Shown piece by piece: positions 46,181-57,264 of a stretch of DNA of 64,000 bases. The translations under genes and the position numbers were made by a program. The DNA lies in the NCBI GenBank assembly GCA_037043015.1, contig CM073321.1, positions 1,431,001-1,495,000 on the forward strand. Reading direction: 5' to 3'. Each line of letters opens with the position of its first letter. The first letter of the stretch is position 1. The notes under the pieces were generated by a model that saw only the letters and a program-made list of their open reading frames with translations, did not search any database and had not been told where the DNA came from. This stretch comes from Bryum argenteum (Eukaryota > Streptophyta > Bryopsida > Bryales > Bryaceae).

Positions 46181-47038
46181 AGTTCACAGGTCAAGGCGCC
46201 TTCCACCCTCGACGGGTCCGGTGATGAGGATGATGTCTCCAACCAGACCTCCGTCCTCGCAAGTTCTGTTTCACTCTCAGCAAGTGTTGCCGCCTCTCTC
46301 GCGTCGAGGCATTTTGATATGTTCACGACTACGAACGCAGCATCCGCAGCGATGGATTTTACAAGAGATAGTGTTGATGACAATGTTGTCGTCAGCCCGC
46401 CGAGTCGTGGTCCTGTTTGGACTCCTGTTTGCTCTCCATCTCTGTTGAAGCGACTTCGTACATCACCATCGCGGCAGCGCTCCATGTCGCCTGATGCGTT
46501 GAATTCGAAAACACCTCAGAGGCAGCTCTATTCCGGTGTGGGTGCTATGGAGGTTCTTTTGCAAGATTCAATTGCATCTCCTTCCACCATTAATGTGGGT
46601 GGGACGTCCAAAACATCACAACCCGCGATCTAAGTCAACAATTACAACAGTAGCAGGACAACAAGATCCCTCGGCGGTGCCCCGCGACAACATCGTTCAA
46701 AGGGTGATTTCTTGCCTCTTGCAAAGCCACTAGCATTGCGTCCCCCACCATCAAGGCGAGCTTCTTGCACACCCCGTCCGTATCCTGCGCATGGGGAATT
46801 TGCAGCTCCTTCATCTTCTTGTCCTTCGCGTTCTCTTGACTCCCTTCGTAGGCGTGATAGGGAATGTTTTGACATCTGGTTTGCCCATCGGAGTGAGACT
46901 TTAGGTACTAATTGCTTGCCAAACTCTCGTCGCAATGATCTTATTCGTGCGCTTATGAAGCAGCACGAGGTCGAATCCAAGTTGTTGAAGAATTCAACCA
47001 AGCTGAATGGCTCTAAGTCTAAAGAGACAAAGCCTTAA
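46181..47038 (+). pseudogene. C-terminal low-complexity exon(s) of locus 2
   Basis: An acceptor-like TGGTTTAG near 46181, or GTTCACAG near 46188, opens a Ser/Thr/Pro-rich frame (DGSGDEDDVSNQTS...) that stops at 46633. A shifted frame continues from ~46642 with a basic, Pro-rich stretch. It ends in RRRDRECFDIWFAHRSETLG and KQHEVESKLLKNSTKLN, with a stop at 47038. The end looks helical. No domain is recognised. Confidence 0.45.
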
Positions 47039-47938
47039 TGCTCCTCCTTTCTGGTCTTCCTCCTCCGTTCTGATATCCTTCATCGGCGGGATATATTCAA
47101 CATATAGTGTTTCGCATTCTGGTGGAACCTAGTAAATCTAAGATATCACCGCTTAGCTAGTTGTGCTTAGTTGAGGATTATCCCCTTCCTTGACTATGCA
47201 TTATAGCTCTTATGTGATTAGTATATTCTTCGTATATTCCTTGTATATTCTACAAACATTCTTCTAATTACTCTTTCTTTAGTATTGTTAAAGACACAAC
47301 ATTTAATGCCTCTACATTCATTCCCTTATTTCATTCTATCACGATATACCAATGTCAAAATATAGTGTACACTTGTACAATTGTACGTATTTTTCATATT
47401 TCAATACACCCTTTACCATGTCTTCCAACTATGATCTCACTTGAATCAATTGTGACTTCTCATGGGAATTAATGTGAACATGGTTCTTATGTGATTCTTT
47501 ACCATGTTTTGTTCAATGTCTATTTTTAGAAATATTAAATTGCCAAATTGATCTCTACTTCCTTCTATTTATAGTAAGATCTCATTTTCTAACCTATTGC
47601 TTTGTGATTGGACCCTTCAACTCTTTCTTTTTCCTTAGCATGTGAATTAAAAATTTCATATCTTTGAAATACTTCAACAACTTTTTCCTTATCCCCCTTG
47701 GGTGTGTGTTTTTCAACATCTCAATATGTCCATTTTGTCTCAAAATAACGAATATCCCCTTCATAGTTGTTGTGATAATTGATGATCAAATCCGCAAATC
47801 AGGTTAGGGGGCGGCTTGTAAACTTTGTTTATATAGGAGTAGGACAACGATTTGTTCCTTTCCATTGTTGGTTTAGTTAGTGCTGGTAAGCTATTGAGAG
47901 AGTACGATTTGTGTCCGTTTGAATAGAGTCTTGACGTT
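47039..47938. other. AT-rich intergenic region
   Basis: No convincing ORF, repeat border or promoter is visible. Confidence 0.6.
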
Positions 47939-48310
47939 ATGGACGCGGTGAGTATGAGATCTGAGAGATCCAATGATAGTGTGCCTTAGAAGAAGAAGAG
48001 GAGAGAGGGTACGCGTTTCAGTAACACAAAAGCGCGCAAACAAAGCGCATTGCGAAAGGTGGGTGCGTCTAGGTTGAGTGGAGATGAGGGAGGCTCTCAT
48101 GATTTTGAAGTGAACGACGGTGAAGTCGGGCCCCAGTATAGGCGGAATCTCAAAATGCGAGAAGGAGAAGGATTTCAAAGAGTGTTCTGAGAACAAGGAG
48201 CGGATGGAATCTATCAAGAAGACGAAAGATATTGAAGAAGATGAAGATACCACTAATCACATTATAGAGAAGGAGGTAAATGACATGTCGTTTTTCTTGA
48301 GTGTCATGTA
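47939..48310 (+). pseudogene. Remnant of a Lys/Arg-rich hypothetical protein
   Basis: From ATG 47939 the frame reads MDAVSMRSERSNDSVP, a stop, then KKKRREGTRFSNTKARKQ and LSGDEGGSHDFEVNDGEVG before another stop near 48187. A shifted frame continues with a charged stretch (KKTKDIEEDEDTTNH). It may be a decayed exon. No family is recognised. Confidence 0.3.
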
Positions 48311-49150
48311 GGATTCTGGGCATATTTTAGCATTCACCTCCATAGATTAGATATGCGATTATGATTACACGTGACGCAAGTGTAGATTTCGATCTATTAT
48401 TGGTGAAGAAGGAAAAATTTGAAAAAATACTGAGTATATGTTTGAATTGATGTTATACATTTGAATCATATTAATACCAACTGCAGTGACTAAGTACGGT
48501 GATCGAAAATACAATATAGTGTGCGTGTAAAATTATCACGAACTGTACAAAGTACGAGTCTATTATGCAATAGGACTAGTCAAGTCCGATCCATAGCAGC
48601 CGCGCCGGTGCTCAATAGCTTCGCCGGTCCTCAATGAACACGCTGGTCTAACTAGGCAGAAGTCCATGCCCGCCCTACGCGACCCCCGCCCGAGTCGAGT
48701 TCGTCGCCCTCCTTCACGATTGATACCCGGACGCAGCCCCGGTCCAGCCCGTTAGCAGTCCATTCGGCGCGGTCCTCTCTGGCCGCCCGGTTCCCACGCC
48801 GTCCCCCTTGACTATCGAACCAGGGCCCGGTTCCCACTCCATCAGCTTCGTCCTGACGAGCCAGGGCCTACATGTGAGCCGGCGACATGGTATTCGGAGG
48901 CCTCCGCGCAGCGCCGCAGCCATCGAACCCTAGTTATCCAATAGCCGCCGAGCAGGCTCGATTCCAGATTTCCAGCACGTAGAAGCTTGGCAAGCTTGTG
49001 TTTTTGCATATTGTCAGAGAGATGGCAGACAAAAAGAGTTATAGTATACTTTATAGCTCTGAGAATAGAATGGAGGTTGACAGTGAAGATGCTATGGAAG
49101 GTCCCTTTTGGTCTTGTTTAACTTATCAGCAAGGCATACCTTATCAATTT
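48311..49150. other. No gene seen; GC-rich patch at 48590-48960
   Basis: The first part is AT-rich. The patch at 48590-48960 is GC-rich, with ORFs on the minus strand that show no family resemblance. No TSD or inverted termini were found around the patch. Confidence 0.45.
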
Positions 49151-49160
49151 TCAATTTAGT

Positions 49161-49466
49161 TTGAAGGAAAGAGCTGCAATTGCACCGGCAAACTTGGGCA
49201 AAGCAGCAGCAGTGACAATGCGGCTCGAAGAAGAGGACGTCGAGATGGATTTGCAGAATGTGAGTACACAATCATCAGAGTCCAACTTGTTTGCGGAGTT
49301 TTACAGATGCCATCGCTATCAACCAGGGGAGGCGATTAAGACTCGTGCGGAGTTGGAAGCTTGGTTCTCGAAGGATTTGAAGGTTTGCAAGAAGCATCCA
49401 AAAAACTCGTACTTTATTGCACTAGTATGGTACATGTTTGCAGATTCTCAAAATGAATGTAGGTAA
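49161..49466 (+). CDS. Hypothetical short ORF, 101 codons
   Basis: MKERAAIAPANLGKAAAV opens an acidic peptide containing FAEFYRCHRYQPGEA and RAELEAWFSKDLKVCKKHPK. Amino-acid composition is protein-like, and a GTGAGT at 49259 could be a donor inside it. No family is recognised and no flanking exon was found. Confidence 0.3.
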   Translation: MKERAAIAPANLGKAAAVTMRLEEEDVEMDLQNVSTQSSESNLFAEFYRCHRYQPGEAIKTRAELEAWFSKDLKVCKKHPKNSYFIALVWYMFADSQNECR

Positions 49467-49889
49467 ATCCCGCACACTGTTCTCCTCGGTAGTCAAAGGC
49501 ACATTGTTCTGCAAGGTCGACAAAGCCTGGCGATGATCATCACCTTCTCGGCTGTCACATGTGCACATGCATAAAACCCACAATCATTCAAATTCGTCCG
49601 CTGCAATCGCACGGTGGATCTGATGATCTTCCTTGTGTTTGGAGAGGGAACCTCAATTCCGTTAAAATGGCAATATTCCGGTAAAATGGCACACTTTTGG
49701 GGTGAAAAAATGAGGAAATCATGAAGAGATATACGTAAAATGGGGACGTTGCGGGGATAATATGGAAAAAAGGGAGTCATTTTAGCAGAATTGTCAAGCC
49801 AACACCAGATAACATAGAAGGAATTTGGCCAAAAATTCTAAGATTCAACTGAGATTCGATGCAAACCATCAAAAGTTTGTGCAGTATGC

Positions 49890-50195
49890 ACGAATTATCA
49901 ACACATTATTGAGAATTATCACCAGAGTATTGAACTGCAGTCCTGAATCAACACACACTACTGGAACTTTCAAGTTCTATTTCCTAATATAAATGGTATT
50001 GCACTCCCCTCCTCTATCCTATAATAAGACCCTCCATCAGAATAAGTCACCACACAACGTATCAGAGAAGAATTTCGCAAGAACAAGGTGAATTCCAACA
50101 CATTCTTGAGGATCATTTCATCACCGGCGTTTCCGAACTGCAGTCCTGAAACATTATTACACGGTACTAGAACTTTCAAGCTTTATTTCCTAATA
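49890..50195. repeat. Direct repeat pair of about 100 bp
   Basis: AACTGCAGTCCTGAA followed by ACTTTCAAG and TATTTCCTAATAT occurs at about 49930-49992 and again at 50135-50195, with related sequence upstream of each. It looks like an old tandem duplication. Confidence 0.6.
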
Positions 50196-50625
50196 TGCGT
50201 GCTACTACATCTTCCTCGCTTCCTCCTCGAAGTACATCTTGTACTCCTACCTACAAGGACGTTCTCTCATAAAACAACTATGAATGATCACGGATGTCGA
50301 AGTGCATTGGTTGCAAAAGATCGTCTGCCCTTGCGAAGAGTGCACTTAAACAATTGGATAAAGCACAGGTGTCGAATGTAGGAACCTCCTTCTGACTAAT
50401 CTATCCTACACCATTTTTACCTACCGAGTGATAGATGGAGAGGATCTAAAGAAGGACTCTTCTCGCTTGAGCGACGGCAAAGTCAGAGGATCTGAAGACA
50501 AATACTATGCAACCTCCTAGGCTCGCAATGAATCTTTATTATCCAGAACTCGTACTTGAGGCTTTTGCTTCCACAACCCATGTTTCAGCCTGCTGGACAA
50601 ACGCAAGAGTGATACGACAGATGAA

Positions 50626-51900
50626 TCTCCTTTTTCCCCTTAGTTTCATTGGTGGGTTCCCCCACATCTATGTATCGCTTCATCGTTCCCGGCTCCGTTA
50701 GTCCATGCTCCTCGACGAACTTCGCCCCCTTGCTCTTCTTCCCATAAGTCTTGGGGCTGAAATTTGATGGGTAGAATGCGAAAATAATGCATTTGACACT
50801 GACCCTTTCAACTTTCTATTTTTATTTCCCCTTCAATTCATACAATCTTCTCCCAGACATGACATGCGGGGAGGAATGAAACGAAGGGGAAATAAGAGTA
50901 GAGAGTCGAGGCCATGGTACAGACGAAATATGTTCTGGAGTTATCTCTTGGGATGTATAAAATTCATTGATTCATGCACCGAAAGAGATGACTCAAGAGC
51001 ATTGTGTTTGTTCCATGGCCTCGGCTCTCTACTTATATTCCCCCCTCGCTTCATACCGCTGCGCTTTCATGTTATGCAGTTTCTGATCCGACAACCTGCA
51101 TTTCCACCAGGAGGACCGACGCAATAGAGATACCACGGATGAACCTGTCTGGTGGAAGCCCTTTTTCTTTTTCTCCTTTGTTTCATTTGTGGGCTCCTGC
51201 ACATCTGCGTATCGCATCATCGATCCCGACCTCGTCGTTCCGTACTCCTCGACGAACTTCGCTCCCTGCTATTCTTGCCGCAAGTGTTGGGGCGGAAATC
51301 GAATGCGTGGAATGCGAAAATAATCCACTTGACAGTGCAAAGAGAATCCACATATTGCTCAGAACCCCATTGTAGTTTCGTGCCTGCAAGCAAATCCTGT
51401 TTACATGAACTAATACTGTTCAACCTTTTCGCATTTTTGCTCGTTCTCCATCTTGCGTCATTTTTATTTCCCCTTTGTTTCATTGGTGGGTTCCTCTACA
51501 TCTACATCCCTCTTCTTCGATCCCGGCCTCGTCAGTCCAAACTCCTTGACGAACTTCGCTCTCCTGCTCTTCTTGCCGTAAGTGTTGCAGCAGAAATCCA
51601 ATGCGTGGAATGCGAAAATAATCCACTTCCTGTTTTTATTTCCCCTTCGATTCATACAATCTGCTCTCCACACATGACATGCGGAGAGGAATGAAACGAA
51701 GGGGAAATAAAAGTAGAGAGTCGGGGCCATGGTACAAACGAAATATGTTCTGAAGTTATCTCTTGGGATGTATATAATTGAGTGATAAATGCACCGAAAG
51801 AGATGACTCAAGAGCATAGTGTTTGTTTCATGGCCCCAGCTCTCTACTTTTATTCTCCCCTTGCTCCATACCGCTGCGCATTCATATTATGCATATTTTG
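50626..51900. repeat. Hairpin-bearing tandem repeats
   Basis: A segment with CCTTAGTTTCATTGGTGGG, CTCGACGAACTTCGC and ATGCGAAAATAAT occurs at about 50640-50800, 51165-51335 and 51470-51635. A second segment (GGGGAAATAAGAGTAGAGAG to GCTGCG) occurs at 50889-51065 and 51699-51880. Within the second segment, AGTAGAGAGTCGAGGCCATGG is the inverse of CCATGGCCTCGGCTCTCTACT about 120 bp on, so each copy can form a stem of about 25 bp. The phrase CCTTAGTTTCATT also recurs alone near 51955 and 52390. Confidence 0.85.
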
Positions 51901-52547
51901 TCCTTCATCTAGAGAGCTACTCAATCAGCGAACACTCCATAGTCTCCTTTTTTCCCCTTAGTTTCATTGAATGGCTTTGCGCTCTCCACCTCAGTAGCCT
52001 TGTTTTTTTTCCTGAGTTTCATTCATCTTAAGAGATGAATCAGGGGGAAAAGCCAGCGAAAGACATCCACCCTCCAATTGCGCTCCGATATTCGCGGTGG
52101 CGTCAGAAGTAAGCGGGTGTACTTGCAAAACATTCTCGCAAGGAAACCCTTAATCACACATCGTCTCTTGAATGCTCCTTCTCCAGTAGTCACAACATCA
52201 TCACAAATCTCAACGGCCGCCCAAAACTGTGCCAAGTTGGAGTGAGGGTCACAGTACTGCTAGTTTAAGGTCGTTCCGAACCCCGGATCTCAACGACGGA
52301 TCGGAACGTGAACCATGAAAATCCCGCGATTGAATAGTAGGTACCGATACACCAAAAACGCGACGTCAGACATGTCTTTTTTTTCCCTTAGTTTCATTCA
52401 AGTCGTGAAACGACTCTACCTCACTCGCCAGCGACCGATTAGCTTCGTACGTGAAAAGATATGGCTTCGAGCTTATTCCTGTCACGTTGGCTTCCCTTGG
52501 GGTGCATCACCTTGGTGGAGCACTGCCTGACTGACGAGATACCCATT

Positions 52548-52559
52548 CCCCCCCCCCCC
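52548..52559. repeat. Poly-C tract, 12 bases
   Basis: A run of C bases lies about 260 bp upstream of ParB-like gene 3. It is a likely place for a length error. Confidence 0.8.
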
Positions 52560-52820
52560 GGAAGAGTTGAGTGAGATAAAGAACATTGTTACCGCCACCG
52601 GTCCGTTCCTTTGCCATCTTGTATCCATCATGGAACTAGGAAGGCTTCGAACTCTACAAACGAGACAGAGTACTTCGTAATTTACCAAGTATTTGGCCCC
52701 CCGTACATCTCCAAGTCTAAGTCCGTACATGCTTGCAGTGACTCCATCTATGCATTTAGGGCCACAATCTTCTTTTGAACCTCTTTTGATCTCATATCGA
52801 CCCTGAATAAGGGCAGTCAA

Positions 52821-55800
52821 ATGACGTCGAAGACGAAGGACGTTGAGATTGATGCCATTTACAAGGCATTGGAGACTGGTCTTGGTCACCTTTTCCCATA
52901 GAAGAAGCGGAGGCTGCTGGGGGTTATTCCTAGTGAGAGGCTGTACATTGCTCCGGATGAGCTCAAATACAGAAGGATTGCGAAAGAACGTCTGGGCCAA
53001 GTATTATATTTTTCTTACCTTCTCTTCTGAGGTACTGCTTTACGTATCGACTGGCAGCCGATACATCTGCTGTTAATCTATTGTTCATGTTTGTTCATGT
53101 ATTCTATGTTCTTTGCAGGTGAAGGCCCTTTATAAGGGCTACGGGGCGATTCGCAAGAAGCCCGAGATCCACGGTATCCCTCTAAAACGGGAGCCACTTC
53201 CTGACGATAAAGGGATGATCGCTGTTAAGGATTTTATGCCAGGGGAATTGGAGATGTGGAAGGTAAACGAGACAGACCCCGAAACCGCCCCAAAAATTCT
53301 GTGATGGCAACACCATACAATCCACCGGTATATCATCGGAGAACAACATACAGTGACAGCTTGCCGCGAGCTTGCAGACGAGTACCCTGACGGATCGAAA
53401 GCCAAGAAGGAGCTTCTTGAATTCGAAGTTATCCCGGTCTTCTCAAGGGACCCCATCGATCTTGTGAGGGTATCGAACGCCCTGAACCTGAATATCGCAG
53501 AGAAGGTCGCGAAGGAATCCTTTCGATCATGCGCGGAGCTTGGGAGGGCAGCATGGAAGCGACTTTGGTGCCCTCAGCCACACAAAGGAGGCGGGAAGCC
53601 ATCACCAGCCTTTGAGGTAACGTTACCCTCTGCCATTTCTATCGGCCGGCAGCCGACACATTTCATCAATTACCTTTTTTGTTCCCTTGTATACCTGGTA
53701 GTAGATTCAGAACCACATTATGTGATGTCGACTACAATATGACAGCTATCGGCTGCCAGCCGACAGTCCTCCTTCTTGCCTTCTTTCATTTGAATTTGTA
53801 TTATCGTTCTTCACGTTGTGAAGGCGCAAGTTATGGCGCACTTTGTGAACGAGAAGGTGTCTTCCAAACTCCTCGTAATATTCATCCGTGACAAGGCCTG
53901 GAATACATGGATTAAAGTCTTCGATGCCTGGGAAGCAGGTGAGGTCATCGGGGACGACAGTAAAATGCCTAGACTGATGAAGCGGCCTCCTATCTCTAAC
54001 ATCACGAAGATTCACCTTGTCCCGACAGTGGGTCTCCGTGATTGCGACCTTGAAGAGCTTGCAACGGAGGTCATCGCGAATCGCGTCTGCATCAAGTCCA
54101 ACAGCAAGACAAAGGTCAGACTCACACTGCAGGACTGGTGCCGCGACAAGAAGCTCGACCGGGTCATTATGAACGAGCTTCTTTACAAGCTGAAGAGGTT
54201 TCCGCTACCGTGCAAGGATGCGAACGAGTCGCCATACCCAGATGCTGAGTGGGACAAGTTGGCAAAGGAGCTCCATTTCACCCCGAGTGTTGTGCGCAAC
54301 ATCTGGACCGACCTGAAGAAATACACGGACGGAAATCAGTGGCTAAATAGTATTGCAAACCCGATGAATCCAACGACGGACAAGTCGAAGAACGGGGTTG
54401 CGCCGCCCGTATTCAGCACTATCTTGGAAACTTATTCTCACGTCCAGGTCACGACGGAGGAGGTCGATGCCGAGAAGACTTATTTCAAATACAAGTTTGC
54501 GGACACAATTGCTGATGTCGTACAGGAGATCGACGCTGCTGTTGGCCATGCCGGCATTGCGAAGGACCCACTCCTAATTGTCTACTTCGGATACAGTGTG
54601 GTCGGAGACCCAATCCCAATGGCTCGAGCGGATCTTTGGTTGCTCGCGGATCATTCAAAGGTCGCCCTAACTGATGACGACCTTGCCATGGACGATGACG
54701 ACGTGACTCCAAGTCGGACGCAATACTCAATCTCGATGTTGCTCATAGCGAGCGCCAAGTAACGGGATCTTCTTTCTACAGTCTGGACGGTTGAAGATAG
54801 TGATTGGTCGGTTCAGACGGTTTATTACAAGCCCTGTCTTCGAGGTTTCAAGAAGTCGGTGACGGGATCTTCGCCGCTTGTTACTCTCAATATCACGTTC
54901 CCAACGGTACGTGGGGATAATGATCAGTGGATGACTTTTAGGAAGTACACTAGGATCGCAAAGCCAGTCGATTAGTTCCAGGCTTGTCGTGAAGGTGGTG
55001 TGGATTGGAATGGGGGATTCTACGGTATCAACCATGAGGCTCCTGCGAGGTTTCTCAAGCCTAATCTCAGTTCAAAGAAGGGCACCGTCATCAACGTTTG
55101 GGGTGGCGGAAATGAGCTCGGATTGGTATGGCATCCTCTCCTTTACTTTGTATCGGCTGCCAGCTGACACCTTGTTATATGGTTTTACGCTACCTTATTC
55201 GTTATCCAGTACTAATTTGGTTTTCCATGTGTCTCGACTGCCAGCCGACATTGTCTTACTCCTGTTCTTGGTCATACAGAAAAACGGGAGGTCCGTAATT
55301 GAGTTTGTTAAGAGTCGAGAGTATGTCAAGTTGGCTGTCCAATATGCCAAGGGCCTCAATCTTGATAGGGTTGAGCTTCCACCGTCGTCTTCCGAGGATA
55401 TGGAGACCGACCCTCGTTCCTCAATTTCGTCCCTGGAGCCTGTAATCCCTGCACCACGTCCCGCATCTGGTGTGAGGATTCAGGAATTGGTGGAGGAGAT
55501 AGATCTTACTCTACTTTTACTCACACCTGCTACCACGCCCACGGCTCCGCCTGTATCGGCTGCCACGCTCACGGCTCCGCCCGTATCGGTTGCCGGCCGA
55601 CACAATGTCCCCGTGTCATCACCGGCTCCTGATTCTAGAGCAGATCCGCCAGATCGGCCTTCCTCTGCAGGGACCTTGATGCAGCTTGATTTGCAACACC
55701 CCCCAGAGAACAAGGTGATCATTGTTGTCAGGTGCCACCGTTTTGTCGCCCTCAGAGGCCTTCCCAATCCGTGCCTGCCCCTATCGGTCGGCAGCCGACA

Positions 55801-55923
55801 ACTCCATCTTCTTCCTGTAGGGAAGTTCAGAGGGCTCAATTGTCAGCGCCGCCGTCTCGGAATAAAAGGGAGGACGCTGTTGATTCGGATGCCCTCGTGG
55901 AGGACAACGTATACGACTTCGAC
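52821..55923 (+). pseudogene. ParB-like plus degenerate methyltransferase-like gene 3, cut by element C
   Basis: Exons are 52821-53000, 53119-53616, 53824-55125 and 55280-55923, with GT-AG borders; coding resumes at 63976. An N-terminal segment (VIPSERLYIAPDELKYRRIA) precedes a ParB-like core, YIIGEQHTVTACREL (~53326), then KKELLEFEVIPVFSRDPIDL. A long central region follows, with ILETYSHVQV and DPLLIVYFGYSVVG. Next comes a motif I-like stretch, NHEAPARFL...GTVINVWGGGNELGL, joined across an intron to KNGRSVIEFVKSREYVKLAV. This has the spacing of the FxGxG region of beta-class amino-methyltransferases, but without a canonical DPPY. The C-terminus is Pro/Ala-rich. In-frame stops lie at 52899-52901, 53302-53304, 54760-54762 and 54973-54975. 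Element C is inserted in the last exon. Confidence 0.6.
53045..55800. repeat. Eight palindromic repeats confined to gene 3
   Basis: The consensus is TATCGGCTGCCAGCCGACA, in which TCGGCTG and CAGCCGA are inverse complements. Copies lie at about 53045, 53640, 53747, 55151, 55233, 55554 (partial), 55584 and 55782. Five fall in the three introns and three in the last exon. None was noticed elsewhere in the window. Confidence 0.88.
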
Positions 55924-57212
55924 TGTCGCGCACCTCTCCTTGAGGAGTGCCCGCAACACCAAGGGCCCAAGGGGGACACCGGAGTGACGCCCGGGCCTTG
56001 GGGTGCCAAGGTGAAGGGAACCTAAGTGGGCCTAGTGTGGGAGAGGACCCCAGGCGTTGGAGACGCTTCTCACCCACGGAGACTAGGAGCCACGACGGAA
56101 TGGACATGAGATTATGGAAGCTCATGTTGCCACGATTCCGGGATGCTAAGGAGCACCTCAGTTGGAGGTGTGAGCTAAAAGTTATGGGAGTTGGAAGATT
56201 GTGGGACTAAAGTGAGTGCTGTCCAGGGACAGTGCTGGACTGGGAAGCTGGCCCGGGACTCCCGAATCTTCAGAGGGGCATAACTCCCTCAATACTTGTC
56301 GGAATGAGGCAAGTAAGGTGTCTATCGGCATCTGCTTGACGAGTAGATGTCGATAGAGTGGTCGCTCGTCGCGTTTGGATGCGGGACGAGGTAGATACGA
56401 GCCCTGGAAGGTTCGGGAAGTCTCCGGGGCCTTCCAGCGGCTAAGGCATTGGGAGATTGGGTGGTCTTCCAAAACTAAGAAGTGTGAGGGTCCAGCCCTT
56501 CACCTAGGACCAGGGGCTGCCGAATCCCACAGAGTATACTATGGGGAGGGCTGGTCTCCTCCCCACTCCCATGGTGCCTTGGTGGTGACCAAGGTGGGAG
56601 TCCCGAGTGGTGTGGCTAGTGTTGGGGCCTCACCATGGGGACTCCCAAGCCAAGGTGAGTCCCAATGGGTGGAGCTAGTGTTGGGGCTCCACCATGGGGA
56701 CTCAAAGTGCAAAATGAGGCACGGTGGGTGGAGCTAGTGTTGGGGCTTCACCACGGTGGCTCATAAGACAAGGTGAGTCCCGGTGGGGGAGCTAGTGTTG
56801 GGGCTTCACCGCGGGGACTCATATAGGCAAAATGAGGACCATGAGTGCTACCGATGTGGGGTGGTGTCTCACCGCCGGCGTTGTGATTACTTGGTGGCCT
56901 TGGGGTCACCATGGTGGTCATGGGCGGTGGTGAGGAGACACCACCAAGTGCGGTTAGGCCGAGTGGTATGGGAGTGCCACCAAGTTGGGCCTTGGACATA
57001 AGTGGAAGTCCGCACCTAACCATTGGCTACCTACGAAGGGGTTGAGTCCCGGTTGCATGAGTAGGAGGGATTGATAACCAAGCGGTGAGCTTGGTGGTTG
57101 GTATGGAGAGCTAACTTTGTGCATGTGGGGATGTGCGAGTTAGCGCTCATGACACTTGCTAGAGTTGGGAAAAAGTTGGTGTAAGCTAAGGTGAGCTAGC
57201 AGGGTTGCGACA
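55924..57212 (+). repeat. 5' LTR of element C
   Basis: Its partner is 62682-63975. Inside, a phrase GCTAGTGTTGGGGC/CACC is repeated about five times (56610-56820), forming a small internal minisatellite shared by both LTRs. Confidence 0.95.
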
Positions 57213-57214
57213 CT

Positions 57215-57226
57215 TGGGATCGGAGC
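57215..57226 (+). other. Primer-binding site of element C
   Basis: TGGGATCGGAGC, two bases after the LTR, differs at two positions from the initiator tRNA-Met complement TGGTATCAGAGC that is used by most plant chromoviruses. Confidence 0.75.
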
Positions 57227-57264
57227 GGGCTTTTAGTACCCAAGTGCAAAGTTGTGAGGAGCAA

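Noticed and set aside
48590..48960. Minus-strand ORFs in the GC-rich patch
   Set aside because: They are short, low in complexity and overlapping in two frames, with no start context or family resemblance.
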